Assembly: GCA_021521415.1 (NCBI GenBank)
Contig: JAIQDT010006438.1
Coordinates: 62,001 to 126,000, forward strand
Direction of reading: 5' to 3'
DNA from: Bidens hawaiensis
Taxonomy: Eukaryota; Streptophyta; Magnoliopsida; Asterales; Asteraceae
Length of the DNA stretch: 64,000 nt
Both the position numbers and the translations under genes were made by a program. Under the pieces are notes generated by a model. It saw nothing but the letters and a program-made list of their open reading frames with translations, was not told where the DNA came from and made no database searches. Shown here piece after piece: positions 1-10,020 of the stretch; within the stretch, counting starts at the first letter, position 1, and every line of letters begins with the position of its first letter.

Positions 1-38
1 TTTTTAATAATTTTACTATTTTATTTTTATAATTACTT

Positions 39-42
<4 letters not shown>

Positions 43-78
<36 letters not shown>
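43..78. repeat. (AT)18 microsatellite
   Basis: Uninterrupted AT dinucleotide run in AT-rich intergenic DNA. Confidence 0.95.
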
Positions 79-81
<3 letters not shown>

Positions 82-792
82 GTTTTAAGAATTTTCAGTG
101 TAGGATGTTTTATAAAGTTTTAAGTATGCCGTTGTGACTTCCTTATTAATTTTTATCTATGTTTCAATATAAATTTTATTTAAAACAAATTATTCAAATT
201 ATCCAAACACAAACGCACACATATTAATTGTTGTCTAATGGTTTAATTATGTTTTGTGTGTGTGTAATATGACGTCGTTTTCCCTTTTCTTTTGTCATTC
301 TTAACATTATATATAACGCGTTATAAAATTTTGAATATACCGATGTGACGTTTTTTTTAATTTCTATCAATGTTTCAATAACTTTTGTTAAATATCGAAC
401 AACATTGGTACCAAACCGTTGTTAGTACCGATATTCGTTTTTATGCTTTTCGATCGACTTAAAACGCGAGTTTTTTTATTGCATAAAACTACTTTTATGT
501 AAAGAAACTATCATATATAAACTTTTTTTATTGTAAATAATATGGACTTAAGGCGTACGCCTACCTAAACAAATCATATTGTGTTAAGAATAATGTATTT
601 CAGGTGCGGTGCATGTAGTATACTGATTTTATGTACCGTAGAACCAAGCTGATTCTGACTGAAAAAAATTGGTATCGAAAATGATATTATCAAAAGTGAT
701 TTATGGTTTGGGTCGATGTAACATGTTTTTGTTCCTTTTTAAATATTACGTTTTATAAAATTCCGAATATATTATTGTAAACTTGTAAATAA
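79..792. other. AT-rich intergenic DNA, no gene seen
   Basis: No reading frame, RNA gene or transposon end could be recognised here. The stretch is T-rich with short poly-T runs. Confidence 0.6.
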
Positions 793-2309
793 GGGCTCGT
801 TTAGTTCGTGGAATCCAATGGAATGGGTCATGCTAAACATACCCCCCTCCCTTGCTAACCATACACTCCTCATGCACTTTAATTTCCCTTTAGCATTTGT
901 AATTGACATTTAAGTCCCTCTTATTTTATTTTATAATTATCTCAAAATATCAAATAAAAAACTATTAGGTTTTTATTTTTGTTTTACAAATTTTTTAATA
1001 TATTTTTGTTATTGATATTATTATTTTATTTATTTAAGATCTTATTAAAACTTTGTTTATTTTTTTACATGTATTAAAAAGTTTTATCTGTTTTCTCTAG
1101 TTAGTTTTTTTATTTTTTTATAAAATGTATTAAAAACAATTTGATTTTTTTGTTAGGTTTAGATACATGAGTTAATATTACATGAGAAAAGAGCCAAATT
1201 TGTTTATCAAGTTGTATGTTATTTAACCTTTTTATTTATAAAAACTAATATGATTTTTTTGTAAAATAATGTAAACTATCTCTTAATTTTATAAAACGCT
1301 CTTCAAAAAGATTAAAACAAGTATAAAAAAACATTTTTTTAAAACAAGAAAAACAATGTTTTTTAGATAAGAAAAAACGTTCTTCTAAGTAAGAAAAAAA
1401 TATGTTTTTATTAAATGATTTTAAATATACATAAAAAGATAAATATAAAAAAATTATAAATAAAAATAGAAAAAATGCTTTAATAAAAATAATAATGATA
1501 ATAAAAGATAACAAAATGACAGAAATACAACAAAAAGGTCCAAATCGTATTAATGTAAAACCTTATGAAAGGGGTATTTTAGTAAAAATGGATGAGGATG
1601 AGGTACGGTTAGCAGTACCCAATGAAATTTGAAAATTTTCAATTGAAAATAGGTTTGGTTGGCTGTTGATTGAATTGGAATTGGAAAACTTTCCATCAAG
1701 TAAAGGAATTCAACTTTCCTTATCATATTCTCAACTTTCCAAGGAAATGCTTTAGGGCTACCAAAACACCCTCTCCTTTCCAACCCAAAAATCATTTTGA
1801 AACCTTTCAAGAACAAACAAACCAAGAAAATCAACAACCAAAATATGAATCATAATTAAAATTGTAACTTGAAGGTTAATAAAAATAAAAAAATCAGTGG
1901 AACAACAAAAAAAAATATTAACAAAATAGATAACCAAAGATGAACAAAATAAAAACCATAACATGATATAAAACTAGATGCCAAGAAAAAACAAATTTCC
2001 AAAATAAATTTTGAACCTAGTATTGAATTCTTTTTCAGTAACATAAAAGGATTTGTGATGTTAAACAAAAAGACTAGAGAGTGACTGCATATTCCATGGA
2101 GTAGGTCTGGGAAGTAGATGGTGAGTGTGAAAGAGAAGAGATCAAGGTTAATTTTGTGATTGCATTTTTATTAAATTCCAATTCCTTCAATAAATTACCA
2201 ACCAAACAAGTCATAAGTTTCCATTGGAATTAATTCCAATTCCTTCAAATTTCTATTCATTTGAAGGATTCCAATTCTTACACAAAAAATCTGTAAACCA
2301 AACGGCCCC
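793..2309. mobile_element. Non-autonomous PIF/Harbinger-like TIR element
   Basis: The left end reads GGGCTCGTTTAGTT and the reverse complement of the right end reads GGGGCCGTTTGGTT, so the two form an imperfect terminal inverted repeat. Both sides are flanked by TAA (790-792 and 2310-2312), the target duplication expected of PIF/Harbinger elements. The interior is AT-rich and has no transposase frame. The left breakpoint of the 3.15-kb tandem duplication (about 2061) lies inside this element, so only its right end recurs, ending near 12319. Confidence 0.6.
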
Positions 2310-4755
2310 TAAGTTTGTTTCCAAAACTCACTTAGTTCATCACCGATGCCATGAAATTCCGGATAATGGAATTAAATGCCTTCTCCTAATCGACTTTGAA
2401 AATAAGAATTTTCATTTCTGTTTCTTTAGCGCATACAGTCAATTCATTAACGACAAGATGACCATCTGAAATGTTCCTCCCAGCACATAAGATTATTGTT
2501 TGGCTCCAATGATCAGACAGATTAGTGAATTACCTACTAATTAAGAAGAGACATCAATGTACTAAAGATAACATTCTTTGTTATCTTTTTTTATTGAGTC
2601 GTCAAGTCAGGTTTTATAAAACTTTGATGTAACCTAACATTTCTCCTGTATTTACTATTACTTTTATTACCCAGTTGGGACAAAGTGAGGTGGACCAAGA
2701 CGTTTAGGGGTTTGTCATTGTTGGTTTGTGCATGCAAAATTATTTGAATAGACAGGAATAATAACATTTAGGGATAATAATGAGCCATTAGGTCTTTCAA
2801 AGGGTTGTACTATGGACTTGGTTCATGTTATCTACCAGAATAACCGGTGGCCAGTTTTCTTTTAAGAGATGACGGGTTGATTAAAAACCATAACAAGATT
2901 GATAATTATTGTTATGAGACGTTTAAAAATTCCTTAATTTCACTTGAAATGACCATTTTACTATTACTTCTAATTATAAAAACAATATTCGTGTATAAAG
3001 TTCTCACCTGATTGTCCGTGTACATAACCTCTTAACCAATTTTAATGAACTAATTCAGTTTATAAACAAACTTGTGGCTAAATTTTCACAATCGATCTTC
3101 TTAGCCCTAACATACTCTTTTCCTAATGGAAGACAACAACGAGTTCAAGGATTACGTCTGGGGTACGTTACCTATGCACCTCCTTAATGTCAACATAATT
3201 TAGCCGAACCATAACGACTCAATCATCTGATGAATTTTCATTTTTATTTTTAGGACAACAAAAAGATTATATAAAAAGATGATGGTTAGGAAAAGCTAAC
3301 CAAACGTTAAAGACACACAATTACATGAAAAGAAGCAAGTCTTGAATCCGCTCGGAGATTTTAAGTGTTTTGTTTATAACGATAAATTAAGTTCGTGATT
3401 AGTGTTTCTAGTTAGAACAAACTAAACCTCTCTCTCTCTCTCTCAAATTGCCATATTTTTAGACGTATTTTGAGACTTTAGCTTAAAGATTTTAATATAC
3501 CAAAACTTAGTCCTTTCCTATTTTTAATTTTTATGGTACAAGTGACATGAGTGTGTTAAACCTTAAATAAGTTTTGCTAAGATATTTTCACTTTATTTTG
3601 TGTTTATAGTTTTCTGAGTTATTAAAATAAATGGGAAAACGGGTGGCTTAATCTATCAAGTGTGTTTTAATGTGACTTACTTTTACAAGAGGAGGATCAT
3701 TTACATTAATATTTTTTTCTTATCCTTTTTATTTGGTTGGTTGTCGAAGTCATAGGATCATTTACATTGATATTTTTAGCTTATTCTTTTTATTTGGTTG
3801 GTTGTCCAAGTCATATTTTGCTTTAATTTTTCCAATATTTAGGATTTTACTATAGTTTTTATTCCTCCTTAATTTAGGATGTATATTTGGAGAGAGACAA
3901 AGTGTAGTTGACCACGACCGCCCCTGACCTCTTGACTGATTTCTATGAATATAATCTCTCTATAAATGATTTGTATGAAGGGTTAACCATAACAGCTCAC
4001 AAGTAAAATAGCTAACTGGTTAAACAGAAAAAGAAAGTCAAAGATAAATTTATTGAAAAAGATGAATAAAAGAAAGAGAAGAGATAATAATAACTATGAC
4101 ATGTATAGAATAAAAACACTTTTGAGTTGAGAAAAGCTATGAAAACCCAATGTAAGATCGTTTTCTTATCTTTATACATATATAATATATGTTGTTACAT
4201 TTAATACAAACATTAAAAAATTAAAATTTGTTTCGTATTTTTTTTATATTTATTTTTAACTTTTAAACATATTTTTTAGAATGGGGAAAATGTAACTTTA
4301 CTTTTATATTTTTTATTAACTTTAATTATGAACCACAAGTTTCAAGCTTTAATTAAAAAACGTATGGTTGAAAATGAGTTCTAGAGTATTCTAAACACAA
4401 ATGAGTTTTTATTTTATCTTAACCCAATGATAATTTTCGTAAATATAATTGTAGAGTTTGCGACTTTGAGTTGGAGTTTATTTATTATGTGTGAGTATTA
4501 TTAGGAATTAGAGTTGGAGTAGGAAATAGGTTAATGTTAATTAGTATTTATGTGGTATTCGTTCTTGATAATATTGAAATAGTCGTGATGAGTTATCACA
4601 AACATATCAGAATTGTTGATGTTACTTTAATTAGTCCAACATTGTATGTATACTATATTTTATCATATTATTTATATGTTCATTTAATTAAATAGATGCT
4701 GGATATATTTTTTAATGAATAAGATCATTATTTATACATTGTAAGAAATATCAAA

Positions 4756-4875
4756 TCGTAAAACCAACCATATCAAATGCATTCTCATGAGATATATTCT
4801 TTTGTAAGTATACAAATAAATGGGCACCCACAAACATGATATACGGCTCCCTTCTTTGTCGTAAAACCAACCATA
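4756..4875. repeat. 17-bp direct repeat downstream of ERF copy 1
   Basis: TCGTAAAACCAACCATA occurs at 4756-4772 and again at 4859-4875. The second copy abuts the point where homology to ERF copy 3 begins. The intervening 86 bp resemble sequence at 21281-21346. The repeat may mark a patch inserted when the truncated ERF end was joined here. Confidence 0.7.
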
Positions 4876-5214
4876 AACTCGTTACACAACGACGACTCAC
4901 ACCACCCATCCAAACTAGGCAACTCAATAATCTCACCCAACTCATCAACCAAATTACACACATTACCAGCAGATGACAAACTATTGCATGGCAGCTGCTT
5001 TTGGGGCAAACTCTCTGGCAATAAAAACTGTTGCATAGTAGCTGCTTTCGCAGCAGCTTCCTGGACATCACGTGGCGCATGAGATGCTGGACGAGGTAAA
5101 CTGTCTTTTAGTTGCGGGAAGTTTAGAACCGCAGCAGTACCTTTAATAGATAAAGCCGCAACATCATGAGCTCTAGCGGCCATCTCTGGTGTTGGAAAAC
5201 TGCCTAACCAAATG
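4785..5214 (-). pseudogene. ERF/DREB A-4 transcription factor copy 1, 5' truncated
   Basis: This is the C-terminal two thirds of an AP2/ERF protein, identical in type to the copy at 14795-15358. It begins inside the AP2 domain at IWLGSF (residue 47 of the complete copy) and runs through [20 protein letters not shown] to the altered C-terminus ending LTKEYIS. The start codon, N-terminus and first half of the AP2 domain, including the DNA-contacting strands, are absent because the tandem duplication junction cuts the gene at 5214. The frame stays open into the adjacent LTR up to 5315, giving a 176-residue chimeric frame with 34 LTR-encoded residues. DNA binding is not expected because the YRGVR and WVSEI segments are missing. 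Confidence 0.85.
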
Positions 5215-5215
5215 T

Positions 5216-5220
5216 TAAAC
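5216..5220. repeat. Target site duplication of element A, left
   Basis: TAAAC precedes the 5' LTR and recurs at 12072-12076 directly after the 3' LTR. The intact, un-duplicated target is visible at 2062-2066 in the left duplication copy. Confidence 0.9.
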
Positions 5221-6206
5221 TGAAGAGGTAGGTCCCAGCAGAGCCCAGTTGGACCCGCAAGACTCACCTTAAACAGGGACGTCTGCGCAGAAACCAACTG
5301 GATCCGCAGGACCAACCATGCTCAGAGACGTGACGTCCTTACGCGCAGTACGCAAGCTGGTCTCGCAGGAAATGCCTCCCAATGGTGAAGGACTCCGCCT
5401 GTCCCCGCAGCCTCGGATACAAGCCATTAGGGAAGGCCACCCGCGTAGCAAGGCTACACGCACAAGGCACTTAGCTCTCGATCATTCAGTGTCACCTGAA
5501 GGAATGAGCGAAGCCGGGAACAATCCCGCACAAGGGCGGGAGGGGGAATACTCCCGCCCAAATAAGCCAGTCCGTAAGATACGGGAAGATCTTCTGTACT
5601 GTACCTGACGAGGTATGGGAAAAAGATCTGACTAAAGATACGACAGCTTATGGACAACAGTATGACGAGCAGCATGCTCCTACACTGTATGCCACTATTA
5701 GCCGCTGCCTACTCACCAACTCTTGTCATACCACGTGCGTAGCCGGCAGTTGGTGGAAAAGGAATAGTATACAGCAGGCCTGGTCGCTATCAGCCGCTAC
5801 CTACCCACCAACTACCAGCAGGGCACGTGCGTAGGCTACTGTTGGTGGAACAGGAACACTGTTGCAGCCGGCCATACCTCCTTGGAAACCTACCTTCGGC
5901 TATAAATACCACAAATGGTATGACCATCTTATCTTATCATATCTTATCTTATATCATTATATTATACCTGATATCTGCTCTAGCAATCTCTTAATATACA
6001 TTTATATTTAAAGAGCAATCTAGTCTGATTCTCACGCCGGAGGGTGGTCACAAGGAGGAACCCCCCCTTCTCAGTGACAAGCTCACGGTGTCTGTTTTGC
6101 AGGTTATCAGAAGAACCATCTTCTCAGGGTCTAACCCCTCGTGGGAAACATCTATCTAACCCCTAGGTTAACAGTAATCTTCCGGGGTCCGGTTAGTGTT
6201 TCTTCA
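5221..6206 (+). repeat. 5' LTR of element A
   Basis: The LTR is 986 bp with TG...CA ends. It carries a TATA box (CTATAAATAC at 5900-5909), two U3 hairpin repeats, and a seven-C tract after GGAGGAA in the downstream half. Reading frames inside it repeat in every LTR copy and are not genes. Confidence 0.95.
5701..5909 (+). promoter_or_regulatory. U3 promoter region with duplicated hairpin/G-box units and TATA box
   Basis: Two units about 92 bp apart (starting near 5701 and 5793) share GCCGCT, CCAACT, CACGTGCGTAG and TTGGTGGAA. In each unit CACCAAC and GTTGGTG can pair, placing CACGTG, a perfect G-box, in the loop. CTATAAATAC at 5900-5909 is the likely TATA box, so transcription probably starts near 5930-5940. 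The same layout occurs in the 3' LTR and in element C. Element B has CACGTACG or CACGTACA in place of the G-box. Confidence 0.75.
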
Positions 6207-6207
6207 T

Positions 6208-6222
6208 TGGCGCCATCCGTGC
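6208..6222 (+). other. Primer-binding site of element A
   Basis: TGGCGCCATCCGTGC starts two bases after the 5' LTR. TGGCGCC is the complement of a tRNA 3' end GGCGCCA, as in lysine-type primers; the following bases diverge, so the tRNA identity is uncertain. Confidence 0.7.
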
Positions 6223-6271
6223 ATAAAGCTAGAACTACATTTTTCTCCAGTTTTTTCAAACTTCTACAAAG

Positions 6272-7723
6272 ATGGTTAGAGAAATTCCGGTAACCACAAC
6301 CCCAGCTACTGGGGAGAATACCGGCAACACAGTTTTTACAAACACTACCCCGGTTACCCAAGCCGGGGCAAGTGAAGTAAATTTTACGAACACTACCCCA
6401 GTTACTCATGCTGGGGCAAGTGCAGTAAATGATCGCCTACTGGGATCCACTGATACCCAGTTTGAGAAACGAAGATTCCCCCGCCAAACTCTCGATGAAG
6501 TTAAGGCATGGGCGGAGACACGACAAAAGGAATTCCAGGCTGAGTTGGACGAACGCTTGCGTTCCGTACAACAGGCCGACGAATTCGAATACTGGGAGGA
6601 TGACTCGGAGGAATCCGAATCCGACGCGAACCCTCGCCATAGGGCAAAAGGGAAGCGTAAGGAAACGGAATCCCAACCGAAAAGGCATTTTGGACAAGCC
6701 TTCAAACCAAAAAGCACAGGTGGAAGTCCACGAGACTTCTCCAAAACGTTCAGACCAAACGTTGCAAATGCGGGAACGTCCAAATTTGCAAGGGACATTG
6801 CGGAAGCAATCGCCCCAAAAAGTGCCAAACAAATGTCAAGCATAGGCACATATGATGGTATATCTGACCCCGATGATCATTTGAACAGATTCATAGCGGG
6901 GGCAACCGTCAGTAGTTGGACGGAGCCTACATGGTGTTACATGTTCCAAATGACATTGGTCGGAGCCGCTAGAGCGTGGTTCGATCGTCTACCGGTCAAC
7001 CACATCTACGACTGGGCAGACTTCCAACAGAAGTTTAGCAAGCACTTCAGCCAGCAAAGAAAGTATACAGAGGAACAATGGACAATCCTCAAATGCGTTC
7101 GAGAGACAGATGAATCTTTGCTGGACTTCATCACTCGCTTCAACTCGAAGAAGCTTAGTCTGGGTAACATTAGCGAAGATCTTGTTCGCGCTGCTTTCAT
7201 ACAGGGCGCGAACGACCCAGAGCTCATCCGCACCTTAACAGGTAAAGATGGCATGCCATCCACATGGGATGCCATCATGACAGTAGCTAAGCGCTTTGCG
7301 GAAACGGAGAAGCAACTGGGTAGAGATCTCCCACAGAGCACAAACCTCTACACCCAGAAAACAAGAGAGGACAACGTTCTCACCGCCCGATTAAACAAAA
7401 AGCGGAAGCTAGGCATTTGGCAGTCAAGGGTAAACTTTGACACCTCATCCGGCTTGCAGCATCGGTTAGGCGGAAGGGATAACGTACAGTCCAAGAACTC
7501 CAGATGGACGCCGCTCACCAAAAGCGTCACCGAGATATTCGCCACTGAGGAGCTCCCATGGCCAAAGCCTCAAATAATCCGACATCGCCACAATGCTGAT
7601 CGGAGCAAGTACTGTGACTTTCACAGGACAAAAGGCCACACCACCGAAGAATGCATAGACGTGAAGGACATGGTCGAAGCATTCGTCAGAGATGGGACGC
7701 TTGCGCACCTCGTGGCGCAATAA
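6272..7723 (+). CDS. gag: Gag polyprotein (Ty3/gypsy, element A)
   Basis: This 483-residue structural protein forms the virus-like particle and packages element RNA in the cytoplasm. The ATG (MVREIPVTTT) is the first after the primer-binding site. Order of parts: Thr-rich N-terminus with a 16-residue repeat starting FTNTTPVTQAGAS and FTNTTPVTHAGAS; an Arg-rich helical stretch; a Ser/Asp/Glu acidic segment near residue 110; the Retrotrans_gag core near residues 205-310 (AARAWFDRLP, YTEEQW, DFITRFN); and a zinc-knuckle-like motif CDFHRTKGHTTEEC at about 447-460, spaced C-X2-H-X4-H-X4-C rather than CCHC. The frame stops at TAA just after the point where pol sequence has been deleted. It is intact and nearly identical to gag of element C. 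Confidence 0.93.
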   Translation: MVREIPVTTTPATGENTGNTVFTNTTPVTQAGASEVNFTNTTPVTHAGASAVNDRLLGSTDTQFEKRRFPRQTLDEVKAWAETRQKEFQAELDERLRSVQQADEFEYWEDDSEESESDANPRHRAKGKRKETESQPKRHFGQAFKPKSTGGSPRDFSKTFRPNVANAGTSKFARDIAEAIAPKSAKQMSSIGTYDGISDPDDHLNRFIAGATVSSWTEPTWCYMFQMTLVGAARAWFDRLPVNHIYDWADFQQKFSKHFSQQRKYTEEQWTILKCVRETDESLLDFITRFNSKKLSLGNISEDLVRAAFIQGANDPELIRTLTGKDGMPSTWDAIMTVAKRFAETEKQLGRDLPQSTNLYTQKTREDNVLTARLNKKRKLGIWQSRVNFDTSSGLQHRLGGRDNVQSKNSRWTPLTKSVTEIFATEELPWPKPQIIRHRHNADRSKYCDFHRTKGHTTEECIDVKDMVEAFVRDGTLAHLVAQ

Positions 7724-7738
7724 ACGCTGAGCAGGCTG

Positions 7739-7948
7739 ATGCGTGTAGAACCCCAGCTCGGGGAAACACGAATAAAATTCCAGCTTCAAGGTGGAGACTA
7801 CATGCTGCGTAAAGAACGAGATCCCGAACCAGGTGCGTATCGGCTCGATGACACTCCCATCCCAACAACATGGAAGGGAGCTCATTTACACAGTTTGCAT
7901 GTAAATCAATTCCAAATTTGTAAAGAAAAGGCCAAGAGCCACTTCTAA
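7739..7948 (+). pseudogene. Integrase C-terminal remnant (element A)
   Basis: GDYMLRKERDPEPGAYRL and TPIPTTWKGAHLHSLHVNQ align with the end of the integrase in element B (GDYILRN... GAYRLERLDGTPIPRTWNG). No catalytic part remains, and an internal deletion removed the region between the two blocks. The same remnant with the same borders is in element C at 59018-59227, so the deletion predates both insertions. Confidence 0.75.
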
Positions 7949-8020
7949 TGGAAATGATTCTCCTTAAAACATTGATGCTGATAATTTTACATTTGTACTT
8001 TATGAACTATCAACACTAAT

Positions 8021-8476
8021 ATGCCGGTTTTTACCGCATAATTACGTGAAAAGTCGTTGCATGGGGAAGGCGGCATAACCCGCATAAACCCAAAAAACGA
8101 CAAACCTTCACGCAGGTCAGTTGAAGGGGAAAAGTTAAGTTATCCCACTAAATGAAAGTGCCGGTCTAACCGCATGAATCATGAGAGGAAACTGAACACT
8201 AACCTATCAACAACCAAGCGTTGAACGGTTAATTTTATCAACACGAATATGCCGGTTTTTACCGCATAATTACGTGAAAAGTCGTTGCATGGGGAAGGCG
8301 GCATAACCCGCATAAACCCAAAAAACGACAAACCTTCACGCAGGTCAGTTGAAGGGGAAAAGTTCAGTAATCCCATTAAATGAAAGTGCCGGTCTATCCG
8401 CATGAATCATGAAAGGAAACTGAACACTAACCTATTGACAACCGCGCGTCGAACGGTTCAAAACAAATTCTTAAAA
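8021..8476 (+). repeat. 228-bp tandem repeat, two copies (element A)
   Basis: Units begin ATGCCGGTTTTTACCGCATA at 8021 and 8249. Each contains CACGCAGGTCAGTTGAAGGG and GTGCCGGTCTA. They lie between the pol remnant and the antisense gene. Element C has three copies and element B only a partial one. Confidence 0.9.
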
Positions 8477-8935
8477 GGATGAGGAAAACCTACACGCAGG
8501 TCAGATATGGGTAAAGTTTAGCCATCCTACTAAGTGCAAGTGACGGTCCTACCCGCACAATCACGAAAGAGGAAGCAAAACTTCACACCTATTATCTACC
8601 ACGTTCAAAGGTTAACTTATCCTCAAGAAAGGATGAGGAAAACCTACACGCAGGTCAGATAAGGGTAAAGTTTAGCTATCCTACTAAGTGCAAGTGACGG
8701 TCCTACCCGCACAATCACGAAAGAGGAAGCAAAACTTCACAACTATTATCTACCACGTTCAAAGGTTAACTTATCCTCAAGAAAAGATGAGGAAAACCTA
8801 CACGCGGGTCAGACATGGGTAAAGTTTAGCCATCCTACTAAGTGCAAGTGACGGTCCTACCCGCACAATCATGAAAGAGGAAGCAAAACTTCACACCTAT
8901 TATCTACCACGTTCAAAGGTTAACTTATTCTAAAC
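8477..8935 (+). repeat. 154-bp tandem repeat, three copies (element A)
   Basis: Units begin at 8477, 8631 and 8785 with GGATGAGGAAAACCTACACG (the third starts AGATGAGG). The unit shares CACGCAGGTCAG and the pattern GACGGTCCTACCCGCAC with the 228-bp unit, so the two families look related. Element C has two copies and element B one. Confidence 0.9.
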
Positions 8936-9144
8936 ACTTGGAAAATTGCTAATTTAAACTAAAGTATGCAAGTCATATAACGTTTATAAAGCAAGGAATC
9001 CAATAAAAGAAACGGTCTTATCCGCACAAAAGATTTATATTTCATAAATATTCGTTACAAGAATGGCCGGGTAACTACCCGCCTACAAGAAAATAAATCT
9101 ACACAAGCTAAAACTATCCTAGCAGTGGGAAGGGATCTTCAGGA

Positions 9145-9480
9145 TCAGGCTTCAGGGCCACTTCCACTTGGACCAGCCCCATCAGTAGAGCGTGGCAGTT
9201 CAAGGAAAGCTTTGAGGATAGCTAGCCCATCATCAGCAGCAGCAACTTCGTTTACCTTCTCCACCACCGGATGCGGGAAGGCGGCGTATTGATTTACTGC
9301 TTGGTCATATATGGCTTCAGTATCAACATTGTACAAAGGGAAGTTGGAAGGCGGGACGCCTTTCTCAACGAACCCTAGACCAAGCAGGAAGCCGGCCCGT
9401 TCCCCATCCTCGTGAGAAGCGTTGAGGGCTGCGCTCATAGCATCGTCGTAGGATGTCTCTGAGAAGACCCGATGCACAAC
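9145..9480 (-). pseudogene. Antisense gene of element A, last exon only
   Basis: This is exon 5 of the antisense gene described for element C: it starts after a TAG acceptor with codons for VVHRVFSETSYDDAMSAAL and ends GPSGSGPEA. Exons 1-4 are gone: intron sequence at about 9532 runs straight into the start-codon region of exon 1 (GCGTGAAGACAT at 9532-9543). The remaining start codon at 9540-9542 would give only MSSRFSL before a stop. Some 2.6 kb is missing relative to element C. Confidence 0.85.
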
Positions 9481-9664
9481 CTACAAAAGAAAATATACAA
9501 GTGTTAAAACCTTTTCTATTTACAAAGAAAAGCGTGAAGACATCTTGCAGAAAGAAGAAAGCGATTTCGGGAAAATGCTTGCCTGAAAAGGGAAGTATTT
9601 GCCGGAAATCGCTAAGAAAAAGAAGAGAAGGGTGAAAGTGTGGATTACAAAGAGGTCTCTCCCC

Positions 9665-9674
9665 CTTTATATAC
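9665..9674 (-). promoter_or_regulatory. TATA box of the antisense gene (element A)
   Basis: Reads GTATATAAAG on the minus strand, about 125 bp upstream of the antisense start codon at 9542. It is conserved in elements B and C and is retained here although the coding exons are deleted. Confidence 0.7.
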
Positions 9675-10020
9675 TAATCGCAATTAATGCGATGAATTTA
9701 ATGCGGAGGAGAGAGAAATCGAAGGTGCAATGAAACTATGACACGTGGCAAAAAGCAAGCTGGCAACAGCTGTTGACAGGACGCGTACCATTAATTTCGC
9801 GGCCACGCGCCCGAAAAATCGCGCCCACGCGCCTGAAAAGTGTCTGGAATGACCATGTACTGTCACGTCACCATAACTTCCTGCACGTCCTGACACAGTC
9901 AGAAGAAACCGTCGCACGACGTTTCAGAGGTTTGGACTGTTTCTATCTTTCCACCAACCTTTCGAATTTCAAAATTCAAAATTTAAAAATATTAAAAAGT
10001 AAGCGGGAAAATACCCCTTA

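Larger units (their letters stand above)
2061..5214. repeat. Tandem segmental duplication, left copy
   Basis: This 3154-bp segment recurs at 12072-15224 at a constant offset of 10,010 bp with no indels. About seven substitutions were found by eye, for example in the neighbourhoods of 2837, 3972, 4282, 4393, 4565, 4632 and 4871. It contains the right end of the Harbinger-like element, about 2.4 kb of AT-rich DNA without a gene, a CT microsatellite near 3430, and the 3' part of an ERF gene. At the right edge the ERF sequence ending in AATG joins the TTAAAC that normally follows ATG at 2058-2060. The join therefore has 3-bp microhomology (ATG). Confidence 0.95.

Noticed and set aside
2224..2469. 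81-residue frame, duplicated at 12234-12479
   Set aside because: Spans the right end of the Harbinger-like element and intergenic DNA. It is duplicated only as part of the segmental duplication and has no recognisable domain.
5318..5608. Conserved 96-residue plus-strand frame (also 11183-11473 and 56589-56879)
   Set aside because: It recurs only because it lies in LTR copies; it has no start context or protein-like composition and precedes the TATA box.
6406..6849. Minus-strand 131-147-residue frames opposite gag
   Set aside because: Mirror frames of the gag coding sequence. They repeat in A, B and C together with gag codon bias.
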